Assembly: GCA_036402175.1 (NCBI GenBank)
Contig: DASWTK010000052.1
Coordinates: forward strand, 42,283-106,282
DNA: 64,000 nucleotides
Direction of reading: 5' to 3'
DNA from: DASPKM01 sp036402175
Lineage (GTDB): Bacteria; Bacteroidota; Bacteroidia; Chitinophagales; Chitinophagaceae
In this document: piece by piece, positions 61,900-64,000 of the stretch
Layout of the letters: each line of letters opens with the position of its first letter
How positions within the stretch are numbered: the stretch's first letter is position 1
Position numbers and translations under genes: made by a program
Notes under the pieces: model-generated
Database searches by the model: none
Told to the model about the DNA's origin: nothing
What the model saw: the letters and a program-made list of their open reading frames with translations, nothing else

Positions 61900-64000
61900 A
61901 TGAAAATTATTTACGCGTTCACTGCTTTTTTTTGCAGCCTGTGTATTTCTCTTCAGGCAGATGCTCAGAAAATTGAGGGAATTGTAAGAGGAAGCCTGAA
62001 GGATTCGGTTAGCGGACAAATGCTGTATGATGCCACGGTTTCGGTAGTAAGGACCAGGGATTCGGCGTTAATCTCATTTACCATAACCTCCAACAGCGGT
62101 TATTTTGAAGTGAGAAATTTATCACCCGGTGATTATCGCATCATTGTTTCGTACCAGGGTTTTAAGACGATGAAAAAATCCTTTTCCATTTCGGCAGGGA
62201 ATCCTCTGTTGGATCTGGGAACAATTATAATGGACAGGTCTTATACCACGCTGGATGAAGTGGTAGTTACCGACGAGGCACCAGTTAAGATAAAAGGCGA
62301 TACGCTTGCATTCAATGCCAGTGCGTTCAAGACCAAGCCTAATGCGGTTGTAGAAGATTTATTGAAAAAGCTTCCGGGTGTAACGGTCGACAGGGATGGG
62401 ACTGTAAAGGCTCAGGGTGAAACCGTTCAGAAGGTGTACGTAGATGGCAAAGAGTTTTTTGGCAGTGATCCTAAACTTGCTACGAAGAACCTGGGTGCTG
62501 ACCTGGTTTCGGAAGTGGAGGTATTCGATGACATGAGCGACCAGGCCAAATTCAGCAGGATTGATGATGGCAGTCGCACCAAAGCAATCAACCTCAAGCT
62601 AAAAAAAGAAAAGAAACATGGTGTGTTTGGCCAGGTAAGCGCGGGGTATGGAACCGACGAGAGGTTTGGCGCAAACCTGCGCACCAATTTTTTCAAAGGC
62701 GCAACGCAGCTTTCTGTGATTGCAAATGGAAATAATGTGAACCGCATGGGTTTTACTTCAACCGATTTTCTGGGCATGTCCGGTTTTAACGGAGGAGGAA
62801 TGAGCGGTGGTGGTGGCCCTATGGTGATGTCGGGAAGAGGCGGTGGAATGACCATGAGCATGGGGCCTGTTTCGGGCGGCTCCATGGGAAATACCAGTAA
62901 TGGCATCAGCACTTCATGGACGGCGGGGGTGAATTATAACGATACATGGAATAAATATTTTGATGCAAGCAGCGGATATAATTTCAATCATACAGCTACC
63001 GACAATATCAGGAACAGTTACCGGAAAACCTTCCTGGGCGATTCAAACATCAACAGAAATCAGGACCTTTTTTCGAAAAGCATTTCAGATGTGCATAGGG
63101 GTAACCTGCGGCTGAACTATACAATTGATGATTACAATTCATTGATCTATTCTTCGGGTATTTCTGTGCAGAACAGCAGCACATTCAGGCTTGACACGGT
63201 AACATCTTTTGCAGAAAAAATGTCGGGAAGTTATAAGTTAAGCGATAGCAGGTCCACAATAAACAACACAGGAAGCGGAACAAGCTGGAATAATAATCTT
63301 TTGTGGAGAAGGAAGTTTCAAAGGGCCGGTAGAACGCTATCAGTCAATTTCTCTCACATATTTGGCCGAAGCGATCTCGATGGTTACAACAACTCGTCAC
63401 TTTCTGATTACGGGCCCGGAGGTAGGTTATCTGATAGTTCATTCAACCAGAATAACAGGCGCAAAAACAATACTGATAATTACGGACTTTCCTTTTCATA
63501 TACCGAACCAATTGGAAGAGATAAAATATGGGAAGTGAATTACGGATACAATTACAACAAATCAGAATCGGACAGGCGTACGTACGACCTGAATTCATCA
63601 ACGGGAAAATATGAAGTGCTGAACGACGAGCTCAGTAATCATTTTGATAACCTGAATCAGATACACCGCGTGGGTACCAACTTCAGAGTTATAAAAAAAC
63701 GGTACAATTATCAACTTGGTCTTGGCATGCAGCGCACTTCCATGCAAAGCAACGATCTTGGTTCGAAGATGGATTTTGACAGGGAGTACACCAACCTGCT
63801 GACAAATGCATCGTTCAACTACCAGTTTGCGCGGAGCAAAAGCCTGCGGTTTAATTATCGCGGCCGTACAAATCAGCCCAGCATTACGCAACTGCAGCCA
63901 ATACAGGATGTAAGCAATCCTACTTATATTACCGAAGGCAATCCCGGCCTTAACCAGGAGTTTGTGAATAATTTCATGCTTAGTTATAATGTATTCAATC
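61900..64000 (+). CDS. Outer-membrane beta-barrel protein, paralogue, 3' end outside window
   Basis: The first 700 residues of a second barrel protein; the frame is open from the ATG at 61900 to the window end. A signal peptide (MKIIYAFTAFFCSLCISLQ) is followed by a CarboxypepD_reg-like domain (GIVRGSLKDSVSGQMLYDAT), the plug-like LLKKLPGVTVDRDGTVKAQG and KVYVDGKEFFGSDPKLATKN, and the barrel. The last stretches (GRTNQPSITQLQ) match the same region of the upstream protein, GRTNQPSISQLQ. It has its own Gly/Met/Ser-rich loop around bases 62790-62890. Clearly a duplication of the 57843 gene, now well diverged. Confidence 0.92.
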   Translation, partial: MKIIYAFTAFFCSLCISLQADAQKIEGIVRGSLKDSVSGQMLYDATVSVVRTRDSALISFTITSNSGYFEVRNLSPGDYRIIVSYQGFKTMKKSFSISAGNPLLDLGTIIMDRSYTTLDEVVVTDEAPVKIKGDTLAFNASAFKTKPNAVVEDLLKKLPGVTVDRDGTVKAQGETVQKVYVDGKEFFGSDPKLATKNLGADLVSEVEVFDDMSDQAKFSRIDDGSRTKAINLKLKKEKKHGVFGQVSAGYGTDERFGANLRTNFFKGATQLSVIANGNNVNRMGFTSTDFLGMSGFNGGGMSGGGGPMVMSGRGGGMTMSMGPVSGGSMGNTSNGISTSWTAGVNYNDTWNKYFDASSGYNFNHTATDNIRNSYRKTFLGDSNINRNQDLFSKSISDVHRGNLRLNYTIDDYNSLIYSSGISVQNSSTFRLDTVTSFAEKMSGSYKLSDSRSTINNTGSGTSWNNNLLWRRKFQRAGRTLSVNFSHIFGRSDLDGYNNSSLSDYGPGGRLSDSSFNQNNRRKNNTDNYGLSFSYTEPIGRDKIWEVNYGYNYNKSESDRRTYDLNSSTGKYEVLNDELSNHFDNLNQIHRVGTNFRVIKKRYNYQLGLGMQRTSMQSNDLGSKMDFDREYTNLLTNASFNYQFARSKSLRFNYRGRTNQPSITQLQPIQDVSNPTYITEGNPGLNQEFVNNFMLSYNVFN

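Overview
The window is chromosomal DNA from a member of the Bacteroidota, most likely the Chitinophagaceae or a close relative. Several genes have the Bacteroidota promoter pattern (TTTG or TTG, 19-21 nt, TAnnTTTG). Genes typical of the phylum are present: a propeller-type sensor kinase, an IPExxxVDY-family protein, PadR plus PspC, paired outer-membrane beta-barrel proteins with a carboxypeptidase-regulatory N-terminus, and Rho with a long basic/acidic insertion. I place it no more precisely than that. I see no rRNA, tRNA, CRISPR array, phage or transposase.

Layout. 1-5.1 kb: the 3' part of a sensor kinase, its NarL-type response regulator, a lipoprotein and a hemerythrin-like protein. 5.3-10.6 kb: a small secreted protein, chromate transporter, secreted M20 hydrolase, a feoA-nadD-serine hydrolase operon and divergent ybeY. 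10.5-11.6 kb: a roughly 1 kb non-coding array of degenerate ~108-bp repeats bounded by two near-consensus parS (ParB-binding) sites, directly upstream of mnmG. 11.6-20 kb: mnmG, cysS, an EEP-family protein, two adjacent rhomboid proteases, a methionine-type aminotransferase and a DMT transporter. 20.0-21.5 kb: an arsenic operon (arsR, arsM and a 25-residue, six-cysteine micropeptide). 21.5-34 kb: HAD hydrolase, lipoproteins, an M14 peptidase, feoB, a ComB homologue, gcvT, a TraB/TIKI-like protein and an autoregulated-looking PadR/PspC pair. 34-41 kb: a 2OG oxygenase, a translationally coupled putative glycosylation operon and a convergent membrane protein. 41-48.5 kb: orphan ExbD, a 13-bp repeat array, asnS, rho, and the selenium genes mnmH (selU) and selD. 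48.5-56.5 kb: a minus-strand operon (M28 peptidase, IPExxxVDY protein, pterin dehydratase, methyltransferase, CtlX-type hydrolase) and a large SWIM-SNF2 helicase. 56.5-64 kb: an OmpA-family protein and two paralogous outer-membrane barrels, the second cut by the window end.

Two places stand out. The first is the parS-bounded repeat array: each ~108-bp unit carries a decayed parS-like core, so it looks like a centromere-like locus or the remains of one. The second is the arsenic operon, where all three encoded proteins end in Cys-Cys and the last is almost nothing but a cysteine/glycine tail, suggesting an arsenic-binding microprotein. mnmG and mnmH/selD act on the same wobble uridine (U34) of certain tRNAs, so the window holds much of a seleno-uridine tRNA modification route.
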